Below, piece by piece: positions 26,404 through 37,394 of a stretch of DNA of 64,000 bases (the first letter of the stretch is position 1; every line of letters begins with the position of its first letter). Source of the DNA: Halocatena halophila (lineage in GTDB: Archaea; Halobacteriota; Halobacteria; Halobacteriales; Haloarculaceae); NCBI GenBank assembly GCA_027563145.1, contig CP071306.1, forward strand, positions 2,604,001 to 2,668,000, given 5' to 3'. The notes beneath the pieces are model-generated. The model was not told where the DNA came from and made no database searches. It worked only from the letters and a program-made list of their open reading frames with translations. Made by a program: the position numbers and the translations under genes.

Positions 26404-28609
26404 CGTACCACCGCCGTTCTGTGGCCGCCGCCTCGGTTCCGTACCGATCGACGAGCACCCGAAGCGCCCGACCAAGCGCGCGTCGACAGCCACTCGCGGA
26501 GTGATACCCCAGTTTGGTGGCAACCACTTCCCAGGAGATAGCTTGCAGGACGCGCGAAACGAGTAGTCGCTCCTGGTCCGGCGTGAGACTCGTACACTCC
26601 GGATCGCTGAGTGCTCGTTCGACCAGCCGCCTGAACGGGCGTGGCTGCATATCGAACTGCCCGGGTCCGTACGCACAGCTGGTTATCAGCTGCCACTCTC
26701 GATCGGAGAGCGACCGCTCAATCGGTCGTTCGGTGGCCGCATAAACGCCCCGAAGGAGATCGGGCGAGACCGCCGAGAGCGTATCACAGCACATTCCACC
26801 AATCCGTTCTTCGAACCACCGGGTGTGCTTCTCGAAGAGGGCCGACGCACCCGGACGGAGCATGACGGCGCTGTGCTCGCCGCTGGTATCGTTCCGGGTA
26901 GTTGATAGATGGACCATCTTGTAGCCATTCGCCGTCCAGAACCGTAGCAGTTCGGGTGTCGCTCCAAAGGAGACACCGAACCAGCCTGCCTCGTCGAATT
27001 CGGCGTGGAGTTTGGTGAGCAGTTTCGAGCCGATCCCCCGCGACTGAATGGCCGGATGCGTGGCGATGCGCATCACCCGATAGCCCACCGGCGTTGCACC
27101 GTCCGGATCGCGAAGCTGGCTGGTGAGCAGATCGGGGATCATGTTGCCTCGGAGCCGCTCACCACGGTAGGTCGCCCGACGGCGCTGTTCTCCAATGGCA
27201 CCCTCGCGGGCGAGTAGCGCGACCGCGACGACGTGTCCATCGGCAGTCAGTACGCGTACGTCGAGATTCGGCGCGTCGAGCAGGCGTGCGAGATCGTCGG
27301 GTTCGGTTCGGTAGTGGGCGAGCACCAACAATCCGAACAGCGAGCGAAGCCGATGGTCGTCATCGATCAGCTCCGCTGTTGTCAGTCGTTCGTACACACA
27401 CTCATCTGGCGTCACATCTTCGATGAGTGGCTCAACGGGCGGGGTGGCGTCCAACAACAGCGCATGGAAGGCAAATTTCTCGATCGGATCGTCGTCTGCG
27501 TATCGAATCGGCGTTTGCATCGTCCGGTGTGTCACGTCAAGGTTGCTCTCGGTCAATCGGTCCTGAAACCGAACCGCGAATCCGCGGCCGGTCCCCTCAT
27601 AGCCGTGGACAGTGGTGGCGAACGCGACTGGCGTTTCGGTACAGAACTGCTCAAGCGTGCCAACCGGAAGTGCTGCGGCCTCATCCACGATACAGGCGTC
27701 GGCTGACTCGATTTGATCGATGCCGTCCGTTGGAGAGACGTATTTCACTGTCCCACCCGTGGTCGTCTCGACCGATATCTCCGTGGCGGTCTGGCGAACG
27801 CCACAGTCTGCGACGAGTTCGCTTGCCCGCTTGAACAGCGCCCTGACGTTGCTGGTGGCGGGTGCCGTGATGAGCACCCTTGCGCCCTCAACGGCGAGCG
27901 ACCCGGCAGCGAGCCCGGCCACGCTAGATTTTCCCCGACCACGATCGCTCTCGAGCACTGTCGCCGTTCCGGGCGTCTGCAGTCGTTCGAGAGCAAAGAG
28001 TGTCCTCGCCTGGTCTGTCGTGAGACACGACTCGTACGCAGCAGCTGGAAAATCGTGTGATTGCGGTGGCTGTGGCTGGGGACGCGCTGTGGAAGGCGGC
28101 GGATCGGTCAGTCCATCTCGAAGCACTGTTTCCGTCGATACGTCGAGGATCGCGATGCCGTCGTGGAGTTCGAGCAACGACCCGAGCCGTGTCCGAAATG
28201 CACCCGTCACGTCGTCAATCGTCGCCGGAGGAACTGCAAGCGTCGCATCGAATTCGTCACGACGTTCTGGCCACCGAGACAATGTCGGCGTCAGCCAGAC
28301 AACCAGCCCGCCGCCATCGACCGCTCCAATCGTCCCCCCGAGCGTGTTCGGCTGACTCGACTCGTGGCAATCGACCAGCAGACAGTCCTGGGTGGTGCCG
28401 AGCAGCGAGTCGGTGTCGCTGTGTGGGACGGAACGAACGTCAGGCAGATCGATGGATCCAACCGTCACGACCGTCTCCGGCTCTGCCACAGAGCAGACCG
28501 TTTTGGCGACCGTGATTCCACGAGCGCGGGGACCGGTCACCACGAGCAACCGTCGCTCGTTGGCCCGGCATGCCTCCTCGTGTACGGCTCGGATGGCCCC
28601 TTCGAACAT
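26396..28609 (-). CDS. tmcA: tRNA(Met) cytidine acetyltransferase
   Basis: TmcA makes N4-acetylcytidine in the tRNA(Met) anticodon and, in archaea, in other tRNAs and rRNA, using acetyl-CoA and ATP. The 737-residue protein has a helicase-like domain with Walker A ESDRGRGKSSVAG and Walker B ACIVDEAAALP, then a GNAT domain (RIATHPAIQSRGIGSKLL), then a C-terminal tRNA-binding region. I chose ATG 28609 (MFEGAIRAVHEEACRANE), which fits the family; the start at 28783 would add 58 residues of apparent read-through. DUF456 follows. Confidence 0.92.
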   Translation of the reverse strand: MFEGAIRAVHEEACRANERRLLVVTGPRARGITVAKTVCSVAEPETVVTVGSIDLPDVRSVPHSDTDSLLGTTQDCLLVDCHESSQPNTLGGTIGAVDGGGLVVWLTPTLSRWPERRDEFDATLAVPPATIDDVTGAFRTRLGSLLELHDGIAILDVSTETVLRDGLTDPPPSTARPQPQPPQSHDFPAAAYESCLTTDQARTLFALERLQTPGTATVLESDRGRGKSSVAGLAAGSLAVEGARVLITAPATSNVRALFKRASELVADCGVRQTATEISVETTTGGTVKYVSPTDGIDQIESADACIVDEAAALPVGTLEQFCTETPVAFATTVHGYEGTGRGFAVRFQDRLTESNLDVTHRTMQTPIRYADDDPIEKFAFHALLLDATPPVEPLIEDVTPDECVYERLTTAELIDDDHRLRSLFGLLVLAHYRTEPDDLARLLDAPNLDVRVLTADGHVVAVALLAREGAIGEQRRRATYRGERLRGNMIPDLLTSQLRDPDGATPVGYRVMRIATHPAIQSRGIGSKLLTKLHAEFDEAGWFGVSFGATPELLRFWTANGYKMVHLSTTRNDTSGEHSAVMLRPGASALFEKHTRWFEERIGGMCCDTLSAVSPDLLRGVYAATERPIERSLSDREWQLITSCAYGPGQFDMQPRPFRRLVERALSDPECTSLTPDQERLLVSRVLQAISWEVVATKLGYHSASGCRRALGRALRVLVDRYGTEAAATERRWYDE

Positions 28610-28699
28610 ACCGGTGAATACTCTCCAGTGCCATTGGACCTGGCGATCCACACTCATGGCGTGTGGTGAACACGCATGGTCGCTCGTGTTCGGAAGCCC

Positions 28700-28892
28700 T
28701 TTTATGGACGGCTGCAGTAAATCGGTGTACAACCCGTGTGGGGTTGATGATACTCCCAGCCAGGGACAACTCGCCGAGAGCACTCGGCAAGTGGATCCCG
28801 TGAGCTACTCTCGAGAGTGAATGAATCAGAGGGTCCTTGCGGGATCCACGAGGCGGGGGAGTGCGAGCCGACACACGGGGTAGATCAGAACA
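28700..28892 (+). promoter_or_regulatory. Promoter and structured leader of the L7Ae operon
   Basis: A TATA-like CTTTTATGG at about 28699-28707 predicts transcription start near 28728. The leader then holds three consecutive perfect hairpins: CAACCC/GGGTTG (28730-28735 with 28741-28746), GCCGAG/CTCGGC (28773-28778 with 28783-28788) and a 10-bp stem GTGGATCCCG/CGGGATCCAC (28791-28800 with 28840-28849) enclosing an ACTCTCGAGAGT palindrome. L7Ae is known in some archaea to bind a K-turn in its own mRNA leader. I could not identify a canonical K-turn here. Confidence 0.55.
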
Positions 28893-29255
28893 ATGTCAGT
28901 ATACGTAGACTTCGACGTTCCGGCAGACCTCGCTGAAGACGCCCTTGAGGCCCTGCAGGTCGCCCGGGACACAGGCACGGTCAAGAAAGGCACCAATGAA
29001 ACGACAAAATCAATCGAGCGAACCAGTGCGGAGCTCGTGTACGTCGCCGAAGACGTACAGCCCGAGGAAGTCGTCATGCACATTCCGGAGCTGTGTGACG
29101 AAAAGGAGATTCCGTACGTGTTCGTCGAGACTCAGGACGACATCGGACACGCCGCCGGACTCGAGGTCGGGAGTGCGGCCGCAGCACTGGTCGATGCTGG
29201 CGACGCCGAAGGCAGCGTCGACGATATCACGAGCAAACTCGGAGACCTCAGGTAA
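28893..29255 (+). CDS. rpl7ae: Ribosomal protein L7Ae
   Basis: L7Ae binds kink-turns in 23S rRNA, box C/D and H/ACA sRNAs and RNase P RNA. The 120-residue sequence has the family core [33 protein letters not shown], with acidic halophilic surface residues and [19 protein letters not shown]. The start at ATG 28893 follows a structured leader. It heads the rpl7ae-rps28e-rpl24e-ndk operon, conserved in haloarchaea. Confidence 0.97.
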   Translation: MSVYVDFDVPADLAEDALEALQVARDTGTVKKGTNETTKSIERTSAELVYVAEDVQPEEVVMHIPELCDEKEIPYVFVETQDDIGHAAGLEVGSAAAALVDAGDAEGSVDDITSKLGDLR

Positions 29256-29477
29256 ATGAGCGCGGAAGAACAGGAGGGAGCGACGGCTGCAGAAATCGTC
29301 GAAATCGTCGGTAAAACGGGGATGCACGGCGAGGCCATGCAGGTCAAATGTCGCATCCGCTCTGGCAGCAATCAGGGGCGTATCATCACGCGAAACGTCC
29401 TCGGGCCAGTCCGCGTCGGTGACGTGCTTCAGCTTCGCGAGACCGCCCGAGAAGCCGATGCAATCGGAGGACAGTAA
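29256..29477 (+). CDS. rps28e: Ribosomal protein S28e
   Basis: This small ribosomal subunit protein (73 residues) begins immediately after the L7Ae stop. Conserved features are [29 protein letters not shown], the RNA-binding OB-fold core, and the [11 protein letters not shown] region. Translational coupling with L7Ae is likely. Confidence 0.96.
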   Translation: MSAEEQEGATAAEIVEIVGKTGMHGEAMQVKCRIRSGSNQGRIITRNVLGPVRVGDVLQLRETAREADAIGGQ

Positions 29478-29479
29478 CG

Positions 29480-29671
29480 ATGCCAACGACACGAATCTGC
29501 GATTTCAGCGGTGAGGAGATCGAGCCCGGGACGGGCATCATGTACGTCCAGACCGACGGGACCGTGTTGCATTTCAAAGATTCGAAATGTGAGAAGAACT
29601 TCTTCCTCGGTCGTGAGTCCCGATCGACCGAGTGGACGCGCTCGGACGAGATCGACGGGGAGGAGACCTGA
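29480..29671 (+). CDS. rpl24e: Ribosomal protein L24e
   Basis: This large-subunit protein (63 residues) carries the L24e zinc-site pattern, with [19 protein letters not shown] at the N-terminus and [14 protein letters not shown]. One expected Cys is replaced in the first knuckle (CDFSG instead of CxFC), as in some haloarchaeal L24e. The start is two bases after rps28e. Confidence 0.94.
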   Translation: MPTTRICDFSGEEIEPGTGIMYVQTDGTVLHFKDSKCEKNFFLGRESRSTEWTRSDEIDGEET

Positions 29672-29673
29672 GG

Positions 29674-30135
29674 ATGGCTCGCGAACGCACGTTCGTTATG
29701 GTCAAGCCCGATGGCGTCCAGCGCGGGCTGATCGGCGAAATCGTCAGCCGGCTTGAGGACCGTGGCTTTACCATGGTTGCCGGTAAGTTCATGCAGATCG
29801 ACGACGAGCTCGCCCGAGAGCATTACGCCGAGCACGTTGATAAGCCGTTTTTCGACGATCTGACCTCCTTTATTACCGCCGGCCCGGTGTTCGCCATGGT
29901 CTGGGAGGGCGACGACGTTACCCGGCAGGTGCGACAGATGATGGGGGCAACCGATCCGGCCGAGGCTGCGCCGGGGACGATCCGCGGTGATTTCGCCGTC
30001 GATCTCGGTCGCAACGTCATCCACGGCTCGGATAACGAGGATCCGGGTGCGAACGAGCGCGAAATCGAGCTGTTTTTCGATTCTTCGGAGCTCATTGAGT
30101 ACGAGCGCATCGACGACAGCTGGCTGTACGAGTAA
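29674..30135 (+). CDS. ndk: Nucleoside diphosphate kinase
   Basis: Ndk transfers phosphate among nucleoside di- and triphosphates through a phosphohistidine. The 153-residue protein has the family core, with the catalytic His in [19 protein letters not shown], plus [11 protein letters not shown] at the start. ATG 29674 is used; a start at 29632 would lie inside rpl24e. It ends the ribosomal protein operon. Confidence 0.97.
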   Translation: MARERTFVMVKPDGVQRGLIGEIVSRLEDRGFTMVAGKFMQIDDELAREHYAEHVDKPFFDDLTSFITAGPVFAMVWEGDDVTRQVRQMMGATDPAEAAPGTIRGDFAVDLGRNVIHGSDNEDPGANEREIELFFDSSELIEYERIDDSWLYE

Positions 30136-30156
30136 CTCGAACCGCTTTGCTGTCTC

Positions 30157-30783
30157 TCACGCACTCTCGTTGAATCGCCTGTTCGTAGAGAGCGGTGCGT
30201 CTCCCGGTTCGCCCCGGATGAAGTGGCCGGCCGGATTGACGTTGCCGTCGCGTTCCATGCTCAACAGCTCGATGAACCAGGCCTCGTGTTCGATTTCTTC
30301 CTGAAGGATCCGCTGGGCCATGTCGTACGTTCGCCGGTCGATTCCTTCGGTCATATCACAGACCTCAGACCACGTTCGGATCGCACACCGTTCTGCTTCG
30401 AGCAGCTCGGTCAGCACGTTCTCCGGAGAGGGATCGTCTGGGAGCTCTGCGTCGGGACACGACGCACGATCTGCGAACTCGCGGATATCGTTCGGGAGCT
30501 GTCCGCCGAGTTCGTACACGCGTGGCACGACGAGCTCGAAATGGGCGCGGTCCTCGAGGCGGGCGTCCTCGGTGATCTCTTTGTAGTCTTCGTTGCCAGC
30601 CAGGTGCATGCGGAGATTCGTGTAGTAGTAGTACGTGGTGAACTCCGCGCCAATAGCGTCGATCAGCTTCTCACGCAGCTCAATCGGATCGATTCCTCGT
30701 TCTCGTAGTGTCTCCATTCCGACGCGTTTTGACGTATCGCCCCGATCGACTGATCCGGTGGCGTGTGGTTTCTCGTTGCTCAC
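30157..30783 (-). CDS. Ferritin-like / Dps-like protein
   Basis: The 208-residue four-helix protein has ferritin-type metal residues ([52 protein letters not shown]), with the Glu and HxxE-type iron ligands. It resembles thermophilic archaeal Dps-like ferritins, which store iron and protect DNA from oxidative damage. I took the GTG at 30781-30783 ([12 protein letters not shown]), since a TATA-like AATTA is upstream. It is convergent with ndk, 21 bp away. Confidence 0.8.
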   Translation of the reverse strand: MSNEKPHATGSVDRGDTSKRVGMETLRERGIDPIELREKLIDAIGAEFTTYYYYTNLRMHLAGNEDYKEITEDARLEDRAHFELVVPRVYELGGQLPNDIREFADRASCPDAELPDDPSPENVLTELLEAERCAIRTWSEVCDMTEGIDRRTYDMAQRILQEEIEHEAWFIELLSMERDGNVNPAGHFIRGEPGDAPLSTNRRFNESA

Positions 30784-30933
30784 GGTTTGGTCACCTGTCT
30801 CCACAGTCGGTGGCCAGCCTCTTGTGATTAATCGACTGCTGTATGTAATTAATTCGGACGGCACAAGTCCACAGGAATGTCTCGGTTGCGACGGCAGTTC
30901 TCAGGTGGTTGTAAGGGAACCGGGATGTGTGAC

Positions 30934-32205
30934 CTACCGGTTGATTCGACCTGTCACCTGGTGGGTGATCTCCGGCCGTGCGCTGAACTCGATACTGACC
31001 TGTTCGTCGTACGATACGGAGTGGACGTTCGCGTGGTCGTACAGCCAGGAGACGAGACTCATCGCCTCATCATCGTTCGGCACCGTCACTGTGGTCTGCT
31101 TGAGCGCTGGGAGCAGGTCGTCTACGCGTTCGGTGACAGCATCGAGTCCCACACCGTTCTGTGCCGAGATGCCGACCGGCGTCGTTCCCGTCATTGCAGT
31201 CACGATATCTCGCTTCGCATCGAGATCGTCGGCAACGTCAATCTTGTTCAACAGAGGGAGTACCGGGCCATCACGGTGTGTTTCTAACACGTCGATGCTG
31301 GCCGCCGTCTTTTCACGGACTAACTCCACTGGATCGCTTGCGTCCACGACCAGCAGCGCCACGTCAGCGCTGTAGGTCTCCTGCAGCGTGGCTTCGAACG
31401 ACTCAACAAGCCAGTGTGGGAGCTCTCGGACGAATCCAACGGTGTCGGTCAGGAGGATGCGCCGACCACCGAGCGTCGCTCGGCGTGTCGTTGTGTTCAG
31501 GGTTTCAAAGAGGCGATCGCGGACCGTCGCCGACTCGGAGAGATCATGGTGGGCGTCAGATTCGACTTCCATCTCGTCTGCAAGCTGACGGAGCAGCGTT
31601 GATTTTCCGGCGTTCGTATAGCCCGCCAGCGCGACCGTGTCGTAGCCACTGTCGTGTCGCCGCTCGCGTTGGCGGTCGTCCGCTTTCGCGAGACTCGAAA
31701 GCTCGTCTTTTACCTCCGTTAGCTCCTGTTTGTAGGCTGCCTTCAGCTGCTCGCCAGGCGCTTCCCCGGAGCTCTTGAACCCCTGTCGCCCCCGGCTCTC
31801 ACCACGCTTTGCCCTGGCCACTGCCCGAGGGAGTTCGTATTCCAGTTCTGCCCGTCTGATTTCCAGCTGGGCTCGTCGTGTTTCCGCCCGATCAGCGAAA
31901 ATATCGAGAACCAGCCGCTTTCGGTCTTTCACCTCAACGCCGATTGCTGCCGTCAGCTCGAACGCCTGTTCTGGGCCAAGATCACCGTCGTAAATCACCA
32001 CCGCTGCATCCGTCGTTGCGACGCGTGTCGCGAGCGTCTGCACTTTTCCCGCACCCAGATCGTACGTGGGATCCGGCGCTCGTGTCTGTACCACCTCCGC
32101 AACGATTGTATAGCCCGCTGCGGTTCCGAGCTGTCGAATCTCGGTGGTTGAAACTGGTTTCTCGTCTGTTCGCTTTGCGACGATCGCTAACTGATTTCCT
32201 GACAT
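30934..32205 (-). CDS. hflX: GTPase HflX
   Basis: HflX is a ribosome-associated GTPase that can split stalled ribosomes. The 423-residue protein has an N-terminal subtilase-like fold (VAKRTDEKPVSTTEIRQLGT), a coiled-coil linker, then the G domain with G1 GYTNAGKSTLLRQL, switch I, G3 DTVGFVRELP and G4 LLNKID. It starts at ATG 32205. It stands alone. Confidence 0.93.
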   Translation of the reverse strand: MSGNQLAIVAKRTDEKPVSTTEIRQLGTAAGYTIVAEVVQTRAPDPTYDLGAGKVQTLATRVATTDAAVVIYDGDLGPEQAFELTAAIGVEVKDRKRLVLDIFADRAETRRAQLEIRRAELEYELPRAVARAKRGESRGRQGFKSSGEAPGEQLKAAYKQELTEVKDELSSLAKADDRQRERRHDSGYDTVALAGYTNAGKSTLLRQLADEMEVESDAHHDLSESATVRDRLFETLNTTTRRATLGGRRILLTDTVGFVRELPHWLVESFEATLQETYSADVALLVVDASDPVELVREKTAASIDVLETHRDGPVLPLLNKIDVADDLDAKRDIVTAMTGTTPVGISAQNGVGLDAVTERVDDLLPALKQTTVTVPNDDEAMSLVSWLYDHANVHSVSYDEQVSIEFSARPEITHQVTGRINR

Positions 32206-32616
32206 GTGTGTTGTGACTGGCGTTCACTCCTCGATGCGTGAACGTCGGCACCGCCCTGGAGGCGGCCGTTGGCGGGCCACAGTCTGAACGCAGCGTCGGC
32301 CCGGTCAGAAAAAGCGGGTCTCCATACCCTATCTCCATCACCGAATGCAGTTAGCTGTTTTGCAAGTTTGATAGATTCTCGCACGCGGTCGGCTGATCAC
32401 ACACGACACTGCGAGTTCTCTGTCGTCAATTTCGTCCATACCAACGTCCACAGGCAGGGCCGCGAGAGTCTGGACACAAACGAAGGGTTATTTTGGTGTT
32501 TTTCGACGATGTGGAACTCACCACCGAATAGCGAATTGCTGCCAACTGCATGTACAAGTATTCTGCTGTCGACGACGTCTCATTGGGGACCGCCAGCCAC
32601 ACGGTGGTCAAACCGA
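32206..32616. other. Gap without recognised gene
   Basis: The stretch between hflX and the HxlR-type regulator holds no gene that I can support on either strand. The minus frame near 32187-32384 has residues such as MRESIKLAKQLTAFGDG, but overlaps the hflX start and is probably spurious. Confidence 0.4.
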
Positions 32617-32988
32617 TCAGCCTGAACTGTAATGAACACTCCATCGACAAAGATACTCAAATACCGGCGTGAGATCGGCGGTTTTCTGGGTAGGAGTGTA
32701 TTCTACGCGGGGAGGAATCTCGTCGTATGAAGTTCGTTCAATAAACCCGTCGTCGGTCAACGTCTGAAGGCGATCGGTCAGTGTCGTTGCTGGAATGTCC
32801 AGCTGTTCTTGAATCTCAGAAAAGCGCCGGGGACGTGTGTCGCTTGCGAACGAGTGGAGTATCGGAACCATGTGTGCAGAACCCAGCAGCTCGAACAGCT
32901 TTGCCTTCATTTCGACATCAACTTCGGGTGGTGGACTAGCGAACGAAACGTCCAGCAACGAGACAGTGTCCTGATCGGCAGGAGGCAT
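32617..32988 (-). CDS. HxlR-family winged-helix regulator
   Basis: The 123-residue protein fits the HxlR/DUF24 family of dimeric wHTH regulators: FELLGSAHMVPILHSF, then RRFSEIQEQLDIPATTLTDRL (recognition helix) and the beta wing ERTSYDEIPPRVEYTPT. I chose ATG 32988, preceded by an AGGGG-type ribosome site; a GTG eight codons upstream is also possible. It is divergent from the aldo/keto reductase gene, 127 bp away, and probably controls it. Confidence 0.85.
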   Translation of the reverse strand: MPPADQDTVSLLDVSFASPPPEVDVEMKAKLFELLGSAHMVPILHSFASDTRPRRFSEIQEQLDIPATTLTDRLQTLTDDGFIERTSYDEIPPRVEYTPTQKTADLTPVFEYLCRWSVHYSSG

Positions 32989-33115
32989 GTGCACCCCTCG
33001 TATTCGGTCCACTTACTCCTATAGGTTCGAAAATTGTAGTAGCACCATCGTCTCGGCATCACTTTCATTATTTGTCGTTGATAATTTATCGATCTCAATC
33101 TCGTACACTGGTGTG

Positions 33116-34093
33116 ATGCAGTACACACGACTCGGTTCGACAGGGCTAGAAGTGTCACAGTTATGTCTTGGTTGTATGAACTTCGGTACGGGTAAAGAGT
33201 GGATGCTCGGCGATCGAGATACTGGTATTGATATCATCCACAGGGCACTCGATATGGGAATCAACTTTCTGGATACGGCCAACGTGTATTCGTGTGGTGA
33301 GAGTGAATCGATCGTTGGCGAGGCGATTGATGGATACGACCGAGACCAGCTCGTGATCGCCACGAAAGTGTTCGGTCCGATGGGTGACGGACCGAACAGG
33401 CAGGGGCTCTCTCGCAAACATATCATTGATCAAGCAGAGGCGAGTCTCGACCGGCTCGGGACCGACTATATCGATCTGTACCAGATTCACCGATGGGATG
33501 AACACACCCCGATCGAAGAGACACTTTCTGCACTTGACTCGCTCGTAACTGCTGGAAAAGTGCGCTACATCGGAGCAAGTACGATGGCGGGCTGGCAGTT
33601 TTCGAAGGCCCTGCACACAGCAACGGTCGAAGGCTACGAGCGATTTGTCAGTATGCAACCCGAATACAGTCTGATTTCCCGACACGAAGAAGAGAATCTG
33701 TTACCAATCTGTGCCGATACTGGAATTGGCGTCCTTCCGTGGTCACCGCTCGCTGATGGCGTACTCACCGGAAAATACGACCGGAATGGATCGATGCCGG
33801 CAAACACACGCGGTGAGACCTTCGAAAGAGTACGCGAGCGGCTCACGGAAAATGCGTGGCAAGTTCTTGACGTCGTGAATGATATCGCAAGAGAACATAA
33901 TGCCACCCCAGCACAGATCAGCCTTGCGTGGTTGTTGCACAAACCGGTTGTCGATGCCCCGATTATGGGCCCGCGAACGATGGCTCATCTCGAAGCCAAT
34001 GTTGGGGCATTGGAACTGGAGCTGACCGACGAGGAGATTGAACGGCTTGAAGCCCCGCTCACCCCTCGATGGCGGGCCGAGGATTCACAGTAA
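33116..34093 (+). CDS. Aldo/keto reductase
   Basis: The 325-residue protein is a TIM-barrel NADPH-dependent oxidoreductase of the Tas/YajO type. The tetrad is visible: Asp and Tyr (FLDTANVYSCGESE), Lys (VIATKVFGP) and His (YQIHRWDEH). NADPH-binding residues follow near the C-terminus. The ATG 33116 matches the family start (MQYTRLGSTGLEVSQL). Position next to a divergent HxlR regulator suggests redox- or stress-responsive control, which is inference. Confidence 0.92.
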   Translation: MQYTRLGSTGLEVSQLCLGCMNFGTGKEWMLGDRDTGIDIIHRALDMGINFLDTANVYSCGESESIVGEAIDGYDRDQLVIATKVFGPMGDGPNRQGLSRKHIIDQAEASLDRLGTDYIDLYQIHRWDEHTPIEETLSALDSLVTAGKVRYIGASTMAGWQFSKALHTATVEGYERFVSMQPEYSLISRHEEENLLPICADTGIGVLPWSPLADGVLTGKYDRNGSMPANTRGETFERVRERLTENAWQVLDVVNDIAREHNATPAQISLAWLLHKPVVDAPIMGPRTMAHLEANVGALELELTDEEIERLEAPLTPRWRAEDSQ

Positions 34094-36091
34094 TCAGGCC
34101 AGCCACTCCTCGGGTTTCGTGTCGTAATCCACATCCGTGGCTGCCAGATGGGAGACTTCCTCCCAGGGCAGTTCGGTCTCTGAGAGCTCCTCGCCGTCAT
34201 AGCGCAGCAGTTTTCCAACCTCTTCGGGTGTTGGCTCACTGTCGCGCCGTCGTGCGACCTCAATGTCGTTTTCGGAGAGCTCCTTCGTGATCGTCTTGAG
34301 ATTCACCGGATGGCCCCAGAGCTCGAAGACGCGTTCGAGCACCTGCGTTGCCTGCTGAACGTCGAGCATGACGCCGTTGTACTGATGGGCCAACAGCAGC
34401 TCGTTGCGGTTGTTGTAGTTGCCGTCTTCGACGACGATCGTTGGCTTGCCGAAGTTCGAAAACCGCAGCATGAGCTTCTTTTTCACGTCCTCAACATCGG
34501 TACTCGTGACGCGATAATCCTCGGTCGTCTCCATATACTCGTAGGTGAAATAGCTGTGTTCCTCGACGAACTCCTGGGTGAGAAACTCATCGAGGAACGT
34601 GACATCGTTGTGGCTCTCACGAATCTCGTACATGCGATCCCAGCCGGCCGTGTGATTGACGGCCTCGATCGCTTCATCAACGGAGCCATACCGGCTGTCG
34701 TCGAACAGATAGCGCGCAATCCGCTCGACCGTCCCCTGACTGATTCGTTTGAGAAAGCCCCGATGCTGTGGTTTGACCAGCGAGTAATGGCGCTCTGCCA
34801 TTCCCTCGTAGGTCAGCAGCTTCCATGGGAATCGATCGACATCAATCTCACCGTCACGGGCTCGCTCGAGTGCGTCACCATCGATTCGCGGGTCGTCGCC
34901 ATCGAGGGTGTCGAGGCGGTCGCTTCGGATGCGATCAACCATGGGTGCAGGCTCTAGCGTCTCGTGCACCCGATCGAGATCGACCCGGTCGTGGAAATTT
35001 CGCCACGTGACGCCCTCCACTCGGAGCAACGCCTCGACGACCGCCCGCCGATTGGTAACGTTTTCGACGTACTCCCAGAGCTCTTTGCCCAGTTTGTACG
35101 GGTTGAATCCCGGCGAACCGAGCACCTTTGCCTGATGGTCGGCATAATGGATGAACTCGTTTTCCTCGGCGAATCCTTCTTCGCCCATCATGATCGACTC
35201 CCAGTAGGCTGCCCACCCCTCGTTGAGCACCTTCGTCATCTTCTGGGGGGCAAAATAGTACGCCTCCCGGCGCAAGAGCTCGATGATCTCGCGCTGCCAG
35301 TCCTCGAATTCGACTGCCTTCTCGGTTGCTTCGTCGTATTGGCGGCCGTGTGTTCGCAAAAACGAGATGAGATCGCGCTCTGGCTCCGTCGGGAACGTCG
35401 CCACGCCATCCTCATCGCGCTGGGACTCGAGCCAGTCTTCATTGAACACCTGTCCGAGCACCTCCTCGCTCAGATCGAGCTCTTCGAGCTTCTCTTCGAT
35501 GTCCGAGGCCATCGAGGGCTCCTCAAGCCAGTCTTCGACGGTCGAAAACGGCCGGTGCTGATCGATGCAGTCTTCTAAACAGAGTACGTTGTCGATCCAC
35601 TTTTCGACAGCCTCGCGATCGATTGATGGATCTTCCATGTACGATTCGATCCGGTTGGCGTGACTCGCCAGCATCCGTGCGGCGTTGGGATCGTCGGCGA
35701 ACAGTCCGTACCACTGGTTGTTGGCGAAAAAGTCTGCGTGGGCCTCAACGTGCGTGATGACGGCCTTTTGATCCGCGAGATCGTTCGACTCCTGGAGAAA
35801 TGCGTGTGCTGGATCGTCGTTGTTCACCAGCTCGTAGGCCTTTCCGCCGAGGAACTGGCGTTGCTTTCGCTGCTGATCGTAGGTCATTCCCCACCGCCAG
35901 TGTGGATAGCGGCGCTGAAAGCCGTTGTACGCAACGAGTGCGTTCATCTCGTCGTAGTCGACGATCCAGTAGTTCACCGGATACGGATCCAGCCCGAGCG
36001 TTGTCGCCAGCTCGTGGGCCTCCGTGACGATCGGTTCGAGCGACTCGGCAATCCGCTGCTTGTCGGCTCTGTCTGTCGTTGGTTTACTCAT
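34094..36091 (-). CDS. SpoVR family protein
   Basis: The 665-residue protein matches SpoVR/YcgB, which in many prokaryotes accompanies YeaH and PrkA. The N-terminal block is visible as [20 protein letters not shown] and [16 protein letters not shown]. It is the last gene of the operon and starts at ATG 36091, overlapping the DUF444 gene by eight bases. Its molecular role is not established. Confidence 0.92.
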   Translation of the reverse strand: MSKPTTDRADKQRIAESLEPIVTEAHELATTLGLDPYPVNYWIVDYDEMNALVAYNGFQRRYPHWRWGMTYDQQRKQRQFLGGKAYELVNNDDPAHAFLQESNDLADQKAVITHVEAHADFFANNQWYGLFADDPNAARMLASHANRIESYMEDPSIDREAVEKWIDNVLCLEDCIDQHRPFSTVEDWLEEPSMASDIEEKLEELDLSEEVLGQVFNEDWLESQRDEDGVATFPTEPERDLISFLRTHGRQYDEATEKAVEFEDWQREIIELLRREAYYFAPQKMTKVLNEGWAAYWESIMMGEEGFAEENEFIHYADHQAKVLGSPGFNPYKLGKELWEYVENVTNRRAVVEALLRVEGVTWRNFHDRVDLDRVHETLEPAPMVDRIRSDRLDTLDGDDPRIDGDALERARDGEIDVDRFPWKLLTYEGMAERHYSLVKPQHRGFLKRISQGTVERIARYLFDDSRYGSVDEAIEAVNHTAGWDRMYEIRESHNDVTFLDEFLTQEFVEEHSYFTYEYMETTEDYRVTSTDVEDVKKKLMLRFSNFGKPTIVVEDGNYNNRNELLLAHQYNGVMLDVQQATQVLERVFELWGHPVNLKTITKELSENDIEVARRRDSEPTPEEVGKLLRYDGEELSETELPWEEVSHLAATDVDYDTKPEEWLA

Positions 36092-37394
36092 TGTCTTCGG
36101 TGCTGAGGATGGTGTAGATCGCATCAACAATGTCGCCAGGCCCGGTCACGTATGCGACGGCGGTAGATCCGTCCTCGCCGAAATGGCGCTCGACTTCTTC
36201 TGCGTGCGTGGCGTTGATTGCGTTCCCGCTCGGCTGCGTCTCGACGTACGCGTGTAGATTCGCATCGATCTCCTCCATCATCGGAATCACGCGCTCCGAA
36301 GTGTCGTTCGAGGAGTTCTCGGAATCTCCCGCCGCGAAGACGTAGCGATTCCAGTCGCTCCAGGGATACTCCTCTAAGAGCTCGGCTGCCAGCTGGTATG
36401 CGCTCGAAATCCGCGTCCCACCGCCCGAGCGAATGCCGAAGAATTCATCCCGTGAGACCTGCCAGGCGTCCGCGTCGTGAGCGATGTAGATGAATTCGGC
36501 GTTGTCGTACTTACCGGTCAGATACCAATCGAGCGGCGTGAACGTCCGTTCAACCAGCTCGCGCTTTTTCTCGCGCATTGATCCCGACACGTCGCGGATG
36601 TTCACCACGACAACGTTGCGCTCTTTTTCTTCGATCGTTTCGGGATAGCGATAACGTTCATCCTCGCGGCGGAAGGGAATGTCTTTGATCCCCTCCTCGC
36701 GGATCCGAGCGGCAGTCGGCGTCCGATCCACGTCCGCTTCCATCTCTGCAATCGTCTGGTAGGTCGTTCGCTCCTCGGCGGGCAGATGCTCGTATGCGTC
36801 TTCGATCCAGGAGCGACTCACGGGAATGTTTTCAGAGCGCGCCCACTCGAAGACGGACTGGGGGCCCATCCCATCGACTTTCAGCGCGGCTTCGACGTAC
36901 TCCTCGTCGAACTCCATCGCGAGCTTGCGCTTGAGTCCAGCCTTGAACAGCCGATCGAAATCGAGCGTGCTTGCCGGGCCAGTCCGGGTGATGTCGGTGT
37001 AATCGCCTTCTTTTTGCTCGACGACGCGCTTTCCTTTCGGTTCGAGTTCGAGGCCGAGCTCGTCGTCAAGCTCCTGGGCGAACTCCTCGGGATCCATCTC
37101 GTAATACTCGTGTTCACCCCCTTCTTCGCCCGGCTCGCCGGGTTCGTCGCCGTCACCAGGCTGGGGCTGGCCAACCGGATCGCCAACGTCCGGTGTGCCA
37201 TCACCGCCCTGTCCGACCCCGCCCTGATCGCGCTGATCGTACTCGAAGCTCGGGAGATCGACGATTTTGATCGGAATGCGAATCTCGTGTGGCAGACTCT
37301 GGCCGAGATCACCGTACTGGATGAACTCGGAGAGATCCTGCCGGCGTTGTTCGCCAACCTCTCGGAATCGCTCAAGATCGTCTCTCAGTCCCAT
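36084..37394 (-). CDS. YeaH-like protein (DUF444, vWA-type)
   Basis: The 436-residue protein belongs to DUF444/YeaH. It has a von Willebrand A-like region with a MIDAS-type [16 protein letters not shown] and [16 protein letters not shown], after an acidic, Gly-rich linker ([15 protein letters not shown]). It sits between the PrkA and SpoVR genes; the proteins may act together as a kinase-effector stress system. Confidence 0.9.
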   Translation of the reverse strand: MGLRDDLERFREVGEQRRQDLSEFIQYGDLGQSLPHEIRIPIKIVDLPSFEYDQRDQGGVGQGGDGTPDVGDPVGQPQPGDGDEPGEPGEEGGEHEYYEMDPEEFAQELDDELGLELEPKGKRVVEQKEGDYTDITRTGPASTLDFDRLFKAGLKRKLAMEFDEEYVEAALKVDGMGPQSVFEWARSENIPVSRSWIEDAYEHLPAEERTTYQTIAEMEADVDRTPTAARIREEGIKDIPFRREDERYRYPETIEEKERNVVVVNIRDVSGSMREKKRELVERTFTPLDWYLTGKYDNAEFIYIAHDADAWQVSRDEFFGIRSGGGTRISSAYQLAAELLEEYPWSDWNRYVFAAGDSENSSNDTSERVIPMMEEIDANLHAYVETQPSGNAINATHAEEVERHFGEDGSTAVAYVTGPGDIVDAIYTILSTEDNE

